Positions 37,905 to 47,229 of a stretch of 49,123 nt of DNA are shown here, piece after piece (within the stretch, counting starts at the first letter, position 1; each line of letters opens with the position of its first letter). Where the stretch lies: the NCBI GenBank assembly GCA_029865265.1, contig JAOUHG010000024.1, positions 1 to 49,123 of the forward strand, written 5' to 3'. A model generated the notes under the pieces. The model was not told the origin of the DNA. It searched no databases and saw only the letters and a program-made list of their open reading frames with translations. The position numbers and the translations under genes were made by a program. The DNA is from Candidatus Krumholzibacteriia bacterium. Its GTDB lineage: Bacteria > Krumholzibacteriota > Krumholzibacteriia > WVZY01 > JAKEHA01.

Positions 37905-38420
37905 TCAGGAGAGGGCGTTTTTTACCCGGATGACGTTGGCCAGACCCTTCGGGTCCGCCTCGCCGCCCACGAAAGCGTGGAAAATCGCGTTGACCACGTC
38001 CATGTGGCGCTTGAGTTCCTCGAGCTTCTCGGCAATCTCCGTCTCGCCCGACTCGTCGGCCATGCTGAGCGCCTTGTCCACGATGTCCATGGCCGGGTCC
38101 AGTTCCTTGCGCTTCTTGGCCAGCGCGAGGAGCTTGGCCACCTTGGTGATGTCATCCTCGGGGGCGTAGTAATCCTTGCGTTCGCCGCGCACGATGACCT
38201 TGTGGACGACGCCGAGGTCGTCGAGTGCGCGCACGTTGGTGCTGATGTTGCTGCGGCTGGTTTCCAGCTGCCGCGACATCTCTTCCAGCGTGAGCGGAGA
38301 GGGGCTCACGTACAGGAGCGCGTAGATCTCCGCCATCATCTTGTTGATGCCCCACGAGGGCCCCAGGCGTCCCCATCCTTCGATGAAGATGTCCCGGGTG
38401 GATGTGCGACGCGCGGTCAT
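37905..38420 (-). CDS. GbsR/MarR-type transcriptional regulator
   Basis: The 171-residue protein has a winged helix-turn-helix (INKMMAEIYALLYVSPSPLT, LEEMSRQLETSRSNISTNVR, ALDDLGVVHKVIVRGERKDYY) typical of GbsR-like MarR-fold regulators, followed by a C-terminal helical dimerisation region. GbsR itself controls glycine betaine genes, but relatives are found next to many pathways. Here the gene leads the operon with polyprenyl synthase, suggesting control of that operon and itself. A TTGACA promoter and two TTCAG direct repeats lie upstream. Confidence 0.88.
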   Translation of the reverse strand: MTARRTSTRDIFIEGWGRLGPSWGINKMMAEIYALLYVSPSPLTLEEMSRQLETSRSNISTNVRALDDLGVVHKVIVRGERKDYYAPEDDITKVAKLLALAKKRKELDPAMDIVDKALSMADESGETEIAEKLEELKRHMDVVNAIFHAFVGGEADPKGLANVIRVKNALS

Positions 38421-38469
38421 GTATGTGGTTGAGAAAGATGGTGATTACAATGTTTTCTGAACGTACTGA

Positions 38470-38499
38470 ATTTAAAGACCGTGGGCCGCGGCGTGTCAA
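38470..38499 (-). promoter_or_regulatory. Promoter of the GbsR-polyprenyl synthase operon
   Basis: On the minus strand TTGACA (38499-38494) and TTAAAT (38475-38470) are 18 bases apart, giving a leader of about 40 bases. Directly downstream, TTCAG occurs twice with 4 bases between (38455-38469 region), a candidate site for autoregulation. Confidence 0.65.
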
Positions 38500-38551
38500 G
38501 CGCATTCACCGCCGCGGCCCGCTTTGCTGTGGATAAGACGCGGAAGAGATT

Positions 38552-39301
38552 CTAATTGCCCGCCTTGACCTTTTCCACGCGCCGCTTGAGCCACGGGTCT
38601 TCGGGAGCGAGCGCGAGCGCCTTGTCAAAATTGGCGATAGCCGTTTCGCGGTCGCCCTTCACCAGATAGGTCTCCGCGATTCTCGCATAGGTTCCGGCGG
38701 ACTCGGGATAGTACGTGAGGTTGGTCGCGAGGAGCGCCAGCGCCGCGTCTGCCTTTCCGGGATCTTTCGCGATGTTCTCGGCGATCGAAATGAGAGACCA
38801 CTCGCTGAAGTCGTAGGCCGCCGCGCCGTAGTACTTCCCGCGCAGGCGCTCGTACTTGGCCAGTGTCGAGTCCGTTCCCGCGAGGTTGAGCGACGCGGTC
38901 AGCACCTGCTCCAGCGTCTCCGGTTTCACCAGGCCGTGGTGGCAGGTGACGCAGCGAACCTGCAGCGGGTCCGGCCGCATGGAGCCGATGCTCTTTGCGA
39001 GAATCGAATTCACCTCACCCGACATCTTCATCATCTCCCGCGCAATCTTCTTGGCGTCCTTGGCGTCGGAGGCCCAATCGTTTTCGTGCGTGACCTCGTC
39101 CTCCATGTGGCAGTGGTCGCAGCGCACACCCAGCGCCATGGAGAATGAGCGCATGGCACCGACCAGTTCCTGCTTCTTGATGTCCCTGGGGAACACCTTG
39201 AGGTTGGTGAAGGTGTCCGGGATCTGCGCCTGCGCCGACGATACGGATACGGCGATACAGGCTGTCAAAACGGGAACAACGATGCGGTGGGTGAGTGCCA
39301 T
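38552..39301 (-). CDS. Secreted dihaem cytochrome c with C-terminal TPR
   Basis: The 249 residues begin with a signal peptide (MALTHRIVVPVLTACIAVSVSSAQA). Two haem-binding motifs are seen, CDHCH at 61-65 and CVTCH at 117-121, spaced as in the family related to photosynthetic reaction-centre cytochrome subunits, with KNLKVFP-type and AMRSFSMALGVRCDHC context. The final 70 residues (ALLATNLTYYPESAGTYARIAETYLVKGDRETAIANFDKALALAPED) are tetratricopeptide repeats. It probably carries electrons in the periplasm and binds a partner through the TPR. AAAGGAG lies 6 bases before the ATG. Confidence 0.88.
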   Translation of the reverse strand: MALTHRIVVPVLTACIAVSVSSAQAQIPDTFTNLKVFPRDIKKQELVGAMRSFSMALGVRCDHCHMEDEVTHENDWASDAKDAKKIAREMMKMSGEVNSILAKSIGSMRPDPLQVRCVTCHHGLVKPETLEQVLTASLNLAGTDSTLAKYERLRGKYYGAAAYDFSEWSLISIAENIAKDPGKADAALALLATNLTYYPESAGTYARIAETYLVKGDRETAIANFDKALALAPEDPWLKRRVEKVKAGN

Positions 39302-39373
39302 CGCATGCTCCTTTCTATGGATGCATCTGGGCGTTGACCACGCGGGGTGCGGCCGGGGTGGCGCGCGAAGCAG

Positions 39374-39402
39374 CAATTGAACCCGTTTCGGTGGCCCGCG
39401 TC
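39374..39402 (-). promoter_or_regulatory. Promoter of the cytochrome c gene
   Basis: On the minus strand TTGACG (39402-39397) and TTCAAT (39379-39374) are separated by 17 bases. The leader to the ATG at 39301 would be about 65 bases. Confidence 0.5.
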
Positions 39403-39463
39403 AAGCGGCCGCCGGGCTCTTTTTTGCGTGGCGTGGCGCGTGCCCCGTGGTAGCTTTCTGGCC

Positions 39464-40813
39464 GTGCACACACTGACCTTCATCAGCGCGCTCTACGGAC
39501 AGGTGCGGGGCTACCGCCGGCTCACCATCCGTCACGCTGTGACCGCCAACGAGCTTCTGCCCCGGGAGGAAATGGCGCGTATCTCGGCCACGGCCTTCCA
39601 GGGCCGCGTCCACGGGGCCATCGCGCAGTTTCCTTTTTACGCGGAACGCGTGCGGGCACACCGCGGGTCGTTGCCCGCGCCCGGCGAAACCATCCGGCCC
39701 GAGGAACTGCCGGTGTGGACGCGCCACGACCAGCGCGCGTTCTTCGAGCAGCAGGAACGACCGTCCGACGCCATGTACGCCCACCAGACCAGCGGTTCCA
39801 CCGCGCTGCCGGTGCGCTTCTACGTGACGCGCGACAGCTACGAGTGGCGCACCGCGGTGATGGACCGCGCCTACGGCTGGGGTGAAGCCGAGGAGGGGCG
39901 CAGGAGTCTTCACATCTGGGCCACCGACCACGGCACGCCACCGCTGGCGCAACGCGTGAAGCGTCGCGTCCACCTGATGCTGCAGCGCCGGCAGTTTTTC
40001 GACGCGTTCCAGCAGTTCTCCGACGCCGAGAAGCTGGCGTGCTGCCAGCTCATCAACAAGTACAAGCCGCACGCGCTGGTGGGATACCCCGGGCAGGTGG
40101 TAGACATCGCGCGCTACGTGCGCGACCACCCCGGCGTGCTCACCTGGAAGGCGCGCACCCTGGTGTGCGGCGCCGAAGGGCTGCAACCGGGGCAGCGCGA
40201 ACTGCTGCAGGAGCACCTGGTGGACGAGGTGTTCGCCTCCTACGGCAGCCGCGAGTTCATGAGCGTGGGCATGGAGTGCAGCCGCCACGCGGGCTACCAC
40301 GTCCACAGCGACAACCTGGTGGTGGAAGTGGTGGACGACGCCGGCCTTCCGGTTGCGCCCGGCGAGGAGGGGCGCATCGTCATCACCGATCTGCACAACT
40401 CGGCCGCGCCGTTCATCCGCTACGAGATCGGGGACATCGGCGTCATGGCGCCCGACGAGCCCTGCCCGTGCGGGAAGCCCTTCCCGGTGCTGGCCTCGGT
40501 GGACGGCCGGTTGCAGGACGTGGTGCACACGCCCAACGGTCCGGTGAGCGGGTTGTACATCACCTTCGCCATGAGGCAGTTCGACGACTGGATCGAAGGC
40601 TACCAGGTGGTGCAGGACGCGAAGGACCGCATCCTGGTGCGGCTGCTCGCACGGGAGCCGCTCACGCCCGAGCGGCTGGCGCCGGTGGCGGCGCTGTTGC
40701 GCGAAGGCCTGGGCGCCGGCATGGCCATCGACTTCGAGCGCGTGCCGGAACTGGCGCGCCGCCGTACCGGCAAGGTGGCGCTGGTCATTTCGAACATCGA
40801 AGAGAAGTCTTAG
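39464..40813 (+). CDS. CapK/PaaK-like adenylate-forming enzyme
   Basis: The 449-residue protein has the phenylacetate-CoA ligase/CapK pattern: AHQTSGSTALPVRFYVTRDS (Ser/Thr/Gly-rich ATP loop), HALVGYPGQVVDIARYV, CGAEGLQPGQRELLQEHL, VFASYGSREFMSVGMECSRH and RYEIGDIGVM, then CPCGKPFPVLASVDGR. Members activate a carboxylic acid as the adenylate; CapK-type proteins act in polysaccharide or lipid metabolism. The substrate is unknown. GTG at 39464 is used, since the frame upstream encodes unrelated residues; TAGCTT lies 7 bases before it. The stop overlaps the convergent propeller gene by 4 bases. Confidence 0.85.
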   Translation: MHTLTFISALYGQVRGYRRLTIRHAVTANELLPREEMARISATAFQGRVHGAIAQFPFYAERVRAHRGSLPAPGETIRPEELPVWTRHDQRAFFEQQERPSDAMYAHQTSGSTALPVRFYVTRDSYEWRTAVMDRAYGWGEAEEGRRSLHIWATDHGTPPLAQRVKRRVHLMLQRRQFFDAFQQFSDAEKLACCQLINKYKPHALVGYPGQVVDIARYVRDHPGVLTWKARTLVCGAEGLQPGQRELLQEHLVDEVFASYGSREFMSVGMECSRHAGYHVHSDNLVVEVVDDAGLPVAPGEEGRIVITDLHNSAAPFIRYEIGDIGVMAPDEPCPCGKPFPVLASVDGRLQDVVHTPNGPVSGLYITFAMRQFDDWIEGYQVVQDAKDRILVRLLAREPLTPERLAPVAALLREGLGAGMAIDFERVPELARRRTGKVALVISNIEEKS

Positions 40814-42465
40814 CGCGTGACGACGATCTTGCGCGTCTGCGTGGCGCCGCCCGCCGTGAAACGGCACAGGTAGACGCCGGCGGGGAGCAGACGGCCGTTG
40901 TTGTCGCGCGCATCGAAGAGGATTCCGCCCGCGCGCGCCTCGCGCACGGCCACGCGCCGTCCCGCCACGTCGAACACCTCCATGGTCACGCGCTGCGAAC
41001 CCGCTTCGATGTCGAAGCGCACCGCGCGCGCGAACGGATTCGGATAGCCCCGGGATACCACCAGGCCGGGCGCGCCGGCCGGTCCGCCGACGCCGGTGGG
41101 CGTGCCTCCCGAGTTGCCGACGCGGTTGGCGTAGAGATCCACATTGCCGCCGCGCGTGTCCGCCCACACCACGTCGATACCGCCCGCGCCGTCGGGCGAG
41201 GCGAGCGGAACGGTCTGCTCGCCCGCCGCGCTGCAAAGCGCGATGCCGTTGGCCGTCCAGGCGCCTGCGCCGGCCGGGCCGATGCGCTGCGCGAAGATGT
41301 CGGCGGTCACGGAGCGGCGGTCCTCCCACGCCACGATGGCGTTGCCGGCGCCGTCGCACACCAGGGTGGGGCGTGTCTGCGCGAAGGGTGCGTTGCACAC
41401 GGCGACCCCGTCGGCCGCCCACTGCGCCACGCCGCCGGCGCTGAGCCGCTGGGCGTAGATGTCGGCCGACAATCCGCGCGCGTCGTCCCACGCCACCACC
41501 GCACCGCCCGCACCGTCGCACGCCACCGCCGGGTGCAGTTGATCGGCGGTGGCGCTGCACACCGCCACGCCGTTGGCCGTCCACAGTGTCGTTCCGGCAT
41601 TGTCGGCGCGCTGCGCAAAGATGTCCCAGTTTCCGTTGCGCGCATCGCGCCACGCGACAATGGCGCCGCCGGTCCCGTCGTTCACCAGCACCGGGTCGAG
41701 CTGGTCGATGGCGTTGGTGCACAGCGGAACACCGCTCGGCGTCCACTGCATGGTCCCGGCCCCGGTGACACGGCGCGCGAAGATGTCCGCGTTGCCGTTG
41801 CGGATGTCCGTCCAGGCCACCACGGCGCCGCCGCTTCCGTCGGCAACGGCCATGGGGTTGTATTGATTGTGCGCCCCCGCGTAGATGGCGATGCCTCCCG
41901 CGGTCCACAGGGGTGTGCCATCGGCGTCCAGCCGTTGCGCGTAGATGTCGTAGTTGAGCGCGCGGTAGTCGTACCAGATGACGATCGCGCCTCCGGCATC
42001 GTCGGAAACCAGTACCGGGTTGTACTGGTTGTTTACCACCACGCACACCGCCACGCCGCCCGCGGTCCATTGCGGTGCGCCGTTCGCGTCCAGCCGCTGC
42101 GCATAGATGTCGAAGACGCCGCTGCGCTGGTCGCGCCACGCGACGATGGCGCCGCCGTTTCCGTCCCGGCACACGGACGGGTTGAGTTGATCGAAGGTGG
42201 CATCGCAGACCACCACCCCGTTGGGGCCCCAGGTGGCGACGCCCGAACCGGTGACCCGGCCCGCCAGGATGTCCTGGCTGGTGCCGCGGGTCTCCGACCA
42301 GACGGCGAAAACGCCGCCCGATCCGTCGGCGCAGGCGGCGGGCGCCGCGGCGGTGGTGGTGGCGGTGGTGATGGCGACGCCGTTGGCGGGCCACTGGGCA
42401 CGCGAAGCGGCCGGGAACAGGCACAGAAGCGCGGCCAGGGCGCGGGCGTCGATTCGGTGTCGCAT
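40810..42465 (-). CDS. Secreted eight-repeat propeller protein with FlgD-like C-terminal domain
   Basis: This is a 551-residue paralogue of the protein at 20494-22182. A signal peptide (ARALAALLCLFPAASRAQ region) is followed by eight repeats of about 54 residues on the same pattern (GVAVC, Q, P, DGAGGAIVAW, DIYAQRL, G, W). The final 85 residues carry GYPNPFARAVRFDIE, VFDVAGRRVAV, GVYLCRFTAGGA and RKIVVTR. It probably forms an eight-bladed propeller delivered to the cell surface by the C-terminal domain. GGAG lies 8 bases before the ATG at 42465, and a TTGTGG/TAGAAT promoter lies upstream. Confidence 0.87.
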   Translation of the reverse strand: MRHRIDARALAALLCLFPAASRAQWPANGVAITTATTTAAAPAACADGSGGVFAVWSETRGTSQDILAGRVTGSGVATWGPNGVVVCDATFDQLNPSVCRDGNGGAIVAWRDQRSGVFDIYAQRLDANGAPQWTAGGVAVCVVVNNQYNPVLVSDDAGGAIVIWYDYRALNYDIYAQRLDADGTPLWTAGGIAIYAGAHNQYNPMAVADGSGGAVVAWTDIRNGNADIFARRVTGAGTMQWTPSGVPLCTNAIDQLDPVLVNDGTGGAIVAWRDARNGNWDIFAQRADNAGTTLWTANGVAVCSATADQLHPAVACDGAGGAVVAWDDARGLSADIYAQRLSAGGVAQWAADGVAVCNAPFAQTRPTLVCDGAGNAIVAWEDRRSVTADIFAQRIGPAGAGAWTANGIALCSAAGEQTVPLASPDGAGGIDVVWADTRGGNVDLYANRVGNSGGTPTGVGGPAGAPGLVVSRGYPNPFARAVRFDIEAGSQRVTMEVFDVAGRRVAVREARAGGILFDARDNNGRLLPAGVYLCRFTAGGATQTRKIVVTR

Positions 42466-42541
42466 CGGGTGATCTCCGAAGCAGGATCGGGGGGCTCCGA
42501 CGCCGGCTTCAAACGGGACGTCGCGCGTTTCGCAAAGCGGA

Positions 42542-42571
42542 ATTCTACCATGCGGCGCCCCCGCGCCACAA
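42542..42571 (-). promoter_or_regulatory. Promoter of the second propeller gene
   Basis: On the minus strand TTGTGG (42571-42566) and TAGAAT (42547-42542) are 18 bases apart, and TGG before TAGAAT gives an extended -10. It lies back to back with the mscS-type promoter at 42584. Confidence 0.5.
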
Positions 42572-42583
42572 TCCGCGCATTCG

Positions 42584-42612
42584 TTGACGGGACCGCGCGG
42601 CCCGCGTAGACT
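42584..42612 (+). promoter_or_regulatory. Promoter of the mechanosensitive channel gene
   Basis: TTGACG (42584-42589) and TAGACT (42607-42612) are separated by exactly 17 bases. The leader of about 38 bases ends with the ribosome site GGGAGGAA before the ATG at 42657. Confidence 0.65.
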
Positions 42613-42656
42613 CGGCGACAGCGCGCCTTACGGGCGGCTGCAGGGAGGAATCGAAC

Positions 42657-44309
42657 ATGCGGATGCGTCTGGGAAGATGGATGGGCCGGCTGGTTGCTCT
42701 TGCGCTGCTATTCCTGGTGCATGCGCTTGCGGCGGGCGCCGGCACGCCCGCGCTCACCGATACCACTCTCGCCGCTTCTGCGCCCGAAGCCGTCGCTGCC
42801 TACCAACCCGCCACCCTCACCATTGCCAACCGGCCGGTATTCGTCTTCCGCGGCGAACTCATGGGCTACTCCCCGGACAAGCGTCTGGAGACCGCGACGC
42901 AGCGCCTGCAGGCGGTCATGGCCGAGCGCGGCCCGGGAAAGGTGACGGTGGGCCAAAACGACCTCGGCGCGGTGGTGCAGGTGGATGGCCGGCTGGTCTT
43001 TGTGGTGACGAAGGGCGACGTTGACCCGTTTCTGGATCAGAGCTTTCAACAGTTTCTGGAAGCCGTGACGGGCAACCTGGAAGCGGCGATCGTCGCCTAC
43101 CGCGAGCAGCGCTCCCTGAATGCCATCATTTCCGCGCTGCTGCGGGCGTTGCTTGCAACCGTGATCATGGTGCGGGCCATCCAGTATCTGCGCCGGCTCG
43201 TTATCTGGCTCACGCGGTGGCTGGGGGGCTACGCCGAGGGCCGGGTGCAGCGGCTCAAGGAGGCCCAGTCCACGGTCGCCGCCCAGCTGGTGACGCTGGT
43301 TCGCCTGGTGGTCCGCCTTGCCGGCCTCGTGCTGGCCCTGCTTATTGCGTATTCGTGGCTCGCCTTCGTCCTCGACCAGTTCCCCTACACGAGCCCGTGG
43401 GGTGACCAGCTGGGGGGGTACCTGGGGAACACGGTCCTGACCGTGGTCATGGCGATTGTGCGCAGCATTCCCGGCCTGCTGATGGTGGTCATCATCTTCA
43501 CGATGGCCCGGTTCATCGCGCGCTGGTCCCGGTTGCTGTTCGAAGCGGTGCGCGACGGGCGCATGGAACTCCCCGCTGTGGACGCGGACACCGCGCTTCC
43601 CACGCAGCGCCTGATCTCGATATTCATATGGTTGCTCGCCGTCGCGCTGGCATTTCCGTTCATTCCCGGCAGCGGCGGTGCGGCGTTCAAGGGCCTCAGC
43701 GTGCTGCTGGGCCTCATGGTGTCACTGGGCGCATCCAGTGTGGTGTCGCAGGCGGCCAGCGGATACATCCTCATGTACTCGCGCTCGTTGCGCGTGGGCG
43801 ACTACGTCAAGGTGGCCGAGCACGAGGGAACCATCATGTCGATGAGCATGCTCTCCACCAAGATCCGTACGCCGCGCGACGAGGAGATCAACGTCCCCAA
43901 CGCGGTGATTGTGAGCAGCATCACCAAGAACTACACGCGCCTCACCAGGAACACCGGTGCGATGCTGCCAACGACGATCACCATCGGGTATTCGACGCCG
44001 TGGCGGCAGGTCCACGCCATGCTGATCACCGCGGCGGAGCGCACGGAGGGCATTCGCAAGGACGCGAAGCCTGGCGTCCTGCAATCGGCGCTGTCGGACT
44101 TCTATGTGGAGTACACGCTACTGGTCCGGCTGGAACGCCCCGATACGCGCGCCAGTGTTGCCAGCGCGCTGCACGCCAACATACAGGATGTCTTCAACGA
44201 GCACGGCGTGCAGATCATGTCTCCCCACTACGAGAACGACCCCGCCGAGAAGGTGTGGGTGCCGCGCGAAAAGTGGCACGAACCGCCTGCCAGCGGGGAC
44301 GACGTGTGA
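42657..44309 (+). CDS. MscS family mechanosensitive channel
   Basis: The 550-residue protein starts with a signal peptide (to about residue 30), an extracytoplasmic domain of about 120 residues with FRGELMGYSPDKRLETATQR, and several membrane helices. It then has the MscS core: FKGLSVLLGLMVSLGASSVV, SQAASGYILMYSRSLRVGDYV (pore helix and beta domain start) and EEINVPNAVIVSSITKNYTR. It ends with the alpha/beta C-terminal domain. It opens under membrane tension to release solutes. The N-terminal domain makes it a larger YnaI/YbdG-like type. GGGAGGAA precedes the ATG. Confidence 0.91.
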   Translation: MRMRLGRWMGRLVALALLFLVHALAAGAGTPALTDTTLAASAPEAVAAYQPATLTIANRPVFVFRGELMGYSPDKRLETATQRLQAVMAERGPGKVTVGQNDLGAVVQVDGRLVFVVTKGDVDPFLDQSFQQFLEAVTGNLEAAIVAYREQRSLNAIISALLRALLATVIMVRAIQYLRRLVIWLTRWLGGYAEGRVQRLKEAQSTVAAQLVTLVRLVVRLAGLVLALLIAYSWLAFVLDQFPYTSPWGDQLGGYLGNTVLTVVMAIVRSIPGLLMVVIIFTMARFIARWSRLLFEAVRDGRMELPAVDADTALPTQRLISIFIWLLAVALAFPFIPGSGGAAFKGLSVLLGLMVSLGASSVVSQAASGYILMYSRSLRVGDYVKVAEHEGTIMSMSMLSTKIRTPRDEEINVPNAVIVSSITKNYTRLTRNTGAMLPTTITIGYSTPWRQVHAMLITAAERTEGIRKDAKPGVLQSALSDFYVEYTLLVRLERPDTRASVASALHANIQDVFNEHGVQIMSPHYENDPAEKVWVPREKWHEPPASGDDV

Positions 44310-44363
44310 TACTATCCGGGCTTCGCCCGTTTCCGCTCAACACGTTGAATTGAAGGAGTTTCG

Positions 44364-47222
44364 ATGAGCACATCCCGGACCCTCCAGCCCGAGGATCAGC
44401 TGGCCCATTACCGCGTGGTAGGGCCGCTCGGCGCGGGCGGCATGGGCGAGGTGTACCTCGCGCAGGATCAGACGCTGGAACGCAACGTGGCGCTCAAAGT
44501 GCTGCCGCAGGAACTGGTGCGCAGCGAGGAGCGTGTGCGCCGCTTTGTGCAGGAGGCCAAGTCGGCGTCGTCGCTCAACCATCCCAACATCATCACCATC
44601 TATGAAATCGGCCAGGACACGGTGAAGTCGGCCTCGGGCGAGGCGTCCACCGGTTCGGTGCAGTTCATCTCCATGGAACTGGTGAGCGGCAAGACACTGG
44701 GCGCCCGGATCCACGAGGAAAAGACCGACCTGCGCACGCTACTCGGTTATCTCGCGCAGGCGGCGGAGGGCATCGCCAAGGCGCACGCGGCGGGCATCGT
44801 GCACCGCGACCTCAAGCCGGGCAACATCATGGTGTCCGACGACGGGTTCGCCAAGGTGCTGGACTTCGGGCTGGCCAAGCTCACCGAACAGCGCAGTGGC
44901 GAGGCGTCGGCCTCGGCGATGACCGAGGTGGGCGGGCAGACCGCGGAGGGCGCGGTGCTGGGCACGGTGTACTACATGTCGCCGGAGCAGGTGCAGGGAA
45001 AATCGGTCGACCACCGCTCCGACATCTTCTCGTTCGGCTGCATGCTCTACGAGGCCACCACGCGCCAGCGGCCGTTTCTCGCCGACTCCAACGTGGAGAC
45101 GATGCACAAGATCCTCCACGACAAGCCGGCCCCCATCGAAGAGATCAACCCGGCCGCGCCGGCGGAGCTGCGCCGCCTCATCCGCCGCTGCCTCAACAAG
45201 GCGCCGGATCAGCGGCTGCAGTCCATGAAGGATCTCGCGCTGGAATTGCGCGAAATCGCGGACGAGTACGACTCGCTTTCAGTATCGGCCACCTCCGCCA
45301 CCACCGGCAGCGGCAGCATGGCACCCATCGTGGGACGCCGCGGACGGCGCGTGCCGCTGGTTCCCGTGATCGCGGCGGGCGCGGTGGTGATTGCGGCGGC
45401 GCTGTTCTTCGCGTTGCGCGATCACGGCCGGGAGGCCGCGGTGCAGAGCAACCCGTTCGAGAATATGCGGATTCACACGGCGACGAGCCGCGGCAATGTC
45501 AGCGACTGCATCATGTCGCCGGACGGCCGCTACCTGGCGTACCTGGTGGTGGATGGCGGCCGTTTTGGCATGTTTGTTCGCCAGGTGGCGACGGGCAGCG
45601 ACGTTGAAGTGTTGCCCATGGATGATCGCATCGTCGAATCACCGGTCTTCTCGCCGGACGGCAACTACCTCTTCTACCTGGCGCGCGATCCGGAGACGCC
45701 GCTGTACCGCACGCTGTTCCGCATGGCCTCGCTCGGCGGACCCTCGGAGAAGCGGGCGTTCGACGTCGATTCGCGGGTGTCGTTCTCTCCCGACGGAACC
45801 CAGTTTGCCTTCACGCGTGGGTTCCCCCAGGAAGGAAGGACCGCGATCTTCGTCATGCCCATCGGCGGTGGTGCCGAGAAGGAACTCGTCTCGGTTCGTA
45901 CCCCCGAGGTGATGAGCACCGATGCCGTGTGGTCGCCCGACGGGAAAACCATCGCGACCATTGTGCTCGTGCCACCACCGGTATCCCAGTCCACGGTGGT
46001 GACGTTCGATGTCGACACCGGCAAGCGCAGCGATATCCTCCAACGCAAGCAGGCTTTCTATCTGGGCATCGGCTGGATGGGAGACGGCAGCGGGCTGCTG
46101 GCCACCGGCGTCGACCTCAACATGGGATTCACGAACCAGATCTACATGGTTTCCTACCCGGGTGGCCAGGTGCGGCGCATCACCAACGACTTCAACCAGT
46201 ACCAGAGTCCCTCCGCCTCGAAGGCGGGCGACGGGATCGCGGCGGTGCGGACCACATCGCTTTCCAACCTGTGGTCGGTGGGTGTCCCGGGTGGAGACGC
46301 CGTCCAGCTCACGCGCGCCACGAGCACGGAGAACACGCCCAGTGCGTTCAACGCCGGGGAAAAGGTGGTTTACTACTCGATGGTTCGCGACCAGTTCCTG
46401 CGGCTGTTCGCCATGCCGTCCACCGGAGGCGATGCGCAGCTCATCACCACGCCTCCAGGCCACGTCACGAACATCCGTTCGGGTGGGGACGTCATTGTGC
46501 TGCAGATCTACAACGAGGGTGAGCAGCATCTCTGGCGGATCGGAACGGACGGAAGCGGCGCGCGCCGGTTGTCGGATTTCGCGGGCGAGAATCTCCTCGA
46601 TATTTCGCCGGACGGGAAGTATGCGACGTTCGCCGTCTCCGATTCGGTGCAGGGGGTGTGGATCGTCCCCACCGCGGGCGGGGAACCGCGCTTGCTGGCG
46701 CCAAAAGCCACCCGCGGTTCGGGAGTCTTCTCCCCGGACGGCAGCCGTGTCCTGGTGGGGGAGTTCGAGCACGTGGCAAGCCTGCTGCGAATCGCGTACA
46801 AGGCTTACCCCTGCGAGGGGGACGGGGCACCGCTGACGGTTTCAACGCCGCAGACGGCGATTAACCTGCAGTGGCTGCCGGATGGCAGCGGGCTGAGTTA
46901 TATCGATCGCTCGGACCCGGCGCGCAATGTGTCCCGCTTGAGCTTCGGTGGCGGCGAACCGGTGCGTGTGACCCGGTTCACCGACCAACAGGTCACGAAC
47001 TACGCGTATTCGCTCGACGGAAAGCACGTCGCGGTAGTGCGGCAGGTGGACAACTACGACAACGTCTGGCTCACGGATGCCGCGGGAGGAAACGCGCGGC
47101 AGCTGACGACGTTTGCGGCGCTGTCCGTCTTCGGGATGCGTTGGATGCCGGACTCGAGCCGGCTCATCGGATCGGTGGGCAACGCCACGCGTGATGTGGT
47201 ACTGATCCGCGATTTCCGGTAG
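44364..47222 (+). CDS. Serine/threonine protein kinase with C-terminal beta-propeller
   Basis: The 952-residue protein has a eukaryotic-like kinase domain at about residues 16-300: GPLGAGGMGEVYLAQD (glycine loop), Lys45 in NVALKVLP, IVHRDLKPGNIMV (catalytic Asp149), VLDFGLAKL (metal Asp) and YMSPEQVQGKSVDHRSDIFSFG. One membrane helix (about 330-350, VPVIAAGAVVIAAALFFAL) leads to an extracytoplasmic part of about 600 residues with TolB/WD40-like (PD40) repeats such as SPDGRYLAYL, SPDGNYLFYL and SPDGKYATFA. The propeller may bind an outside signal that controls the kinase. AAGGAG precedes the ATG at 44364. Confidence 0.93.
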   Translation: MSTSRTLQPEDQLAHYRVVGPLGAGGMGEVYLAQDQTLERNVALKVLPQELVRSEERVRRFVQEAKSASSLNHPNIITIYEIGQDTVKSASGEASTGSVQFISMELVSGKTLGARIHEEKTDLRTLLGYLAQAAEGIAKAHAAGIVHRDLKPGNIMVSDDGFAKVLDFGLAKLTEQRSGEASASAMTEVGGQTAEGAVLGTVYYMSPEQVQGKSVDHRSDIFSFGCMLYEATTRQRPFLADSNVETMHKILHDKPAPIEEINPAAPAELRRLIRRCLNKAPDQRLQSMKDLALELREIADEYDSLSVSATSATTGSGSMAPIVGRRGRRVPLVPVIAAGAVVIAAALFFALRDHGREAAVQSNPFENMRIHTATSRGNVSDCIMSPDGRYLAYLVVDGGRFGMFVRQVATGSDVEVLPMDDRIVESPVFSPDGNYLFYLARDPETPLYRTLFRMASLGGPSEKRAFDVDSRVSFSPDGTQFAFTRGFPQEGRTAIFVMPIGGGAEKELVSVRTPEVMSTDAVWSPDGKTIATIVLVPPPVSQSTVVTFDVDTGKRSDILQRKQAFYLGIGWMGDGSGLLATGVDLNMGFTNQIYMVSYPGGQVRRITNDFNQYQSPSASKAGDGIAAVRTTSLSNLWSVGVPGGDAVQLTRATSTENTPSAFNAGEKVVYYSMVRDQFLRLFAMPSTGGDAQLITTPPGHVTNIRSGGDVIVLQIYNEGEQHLWRIGTDGSGARRLSDFAGENLLDISPDGKYATFAVSDSVQGVWIVPTAGGEPRLLAPKATRGSGVFSPDGSRVLVGEFEHVASLLRIAYKAYPCEGDGAPLTVSTPQTAINLQWLPDGSGLSYIDRSDPARNVSRLSFGGGEPVRVTRFTDQQVTNYAYSLDGKHVAVVRQVDNYDNVWLTDAAGGNARQLTTFAALSVFGMRWMPDSSRLIGSVGNATRDVVLIRDFR

Positions 47223-47229
47223 CGTTCGG

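Noticed and set aside
39401-42424. A 1007-codon open frame on the minus strand
   Set aside because: It runs antisense to the CapK-like gene and in the wrong frame of the propeller gene; its composition (Arg, Gly, His rich) is typical of shadow frames.
44317-44332. Short hairpin with TTT after the MscS gene
   Set aside because: A 5-base stem with a 3-base loop and only three T is too weak to call a terminator.
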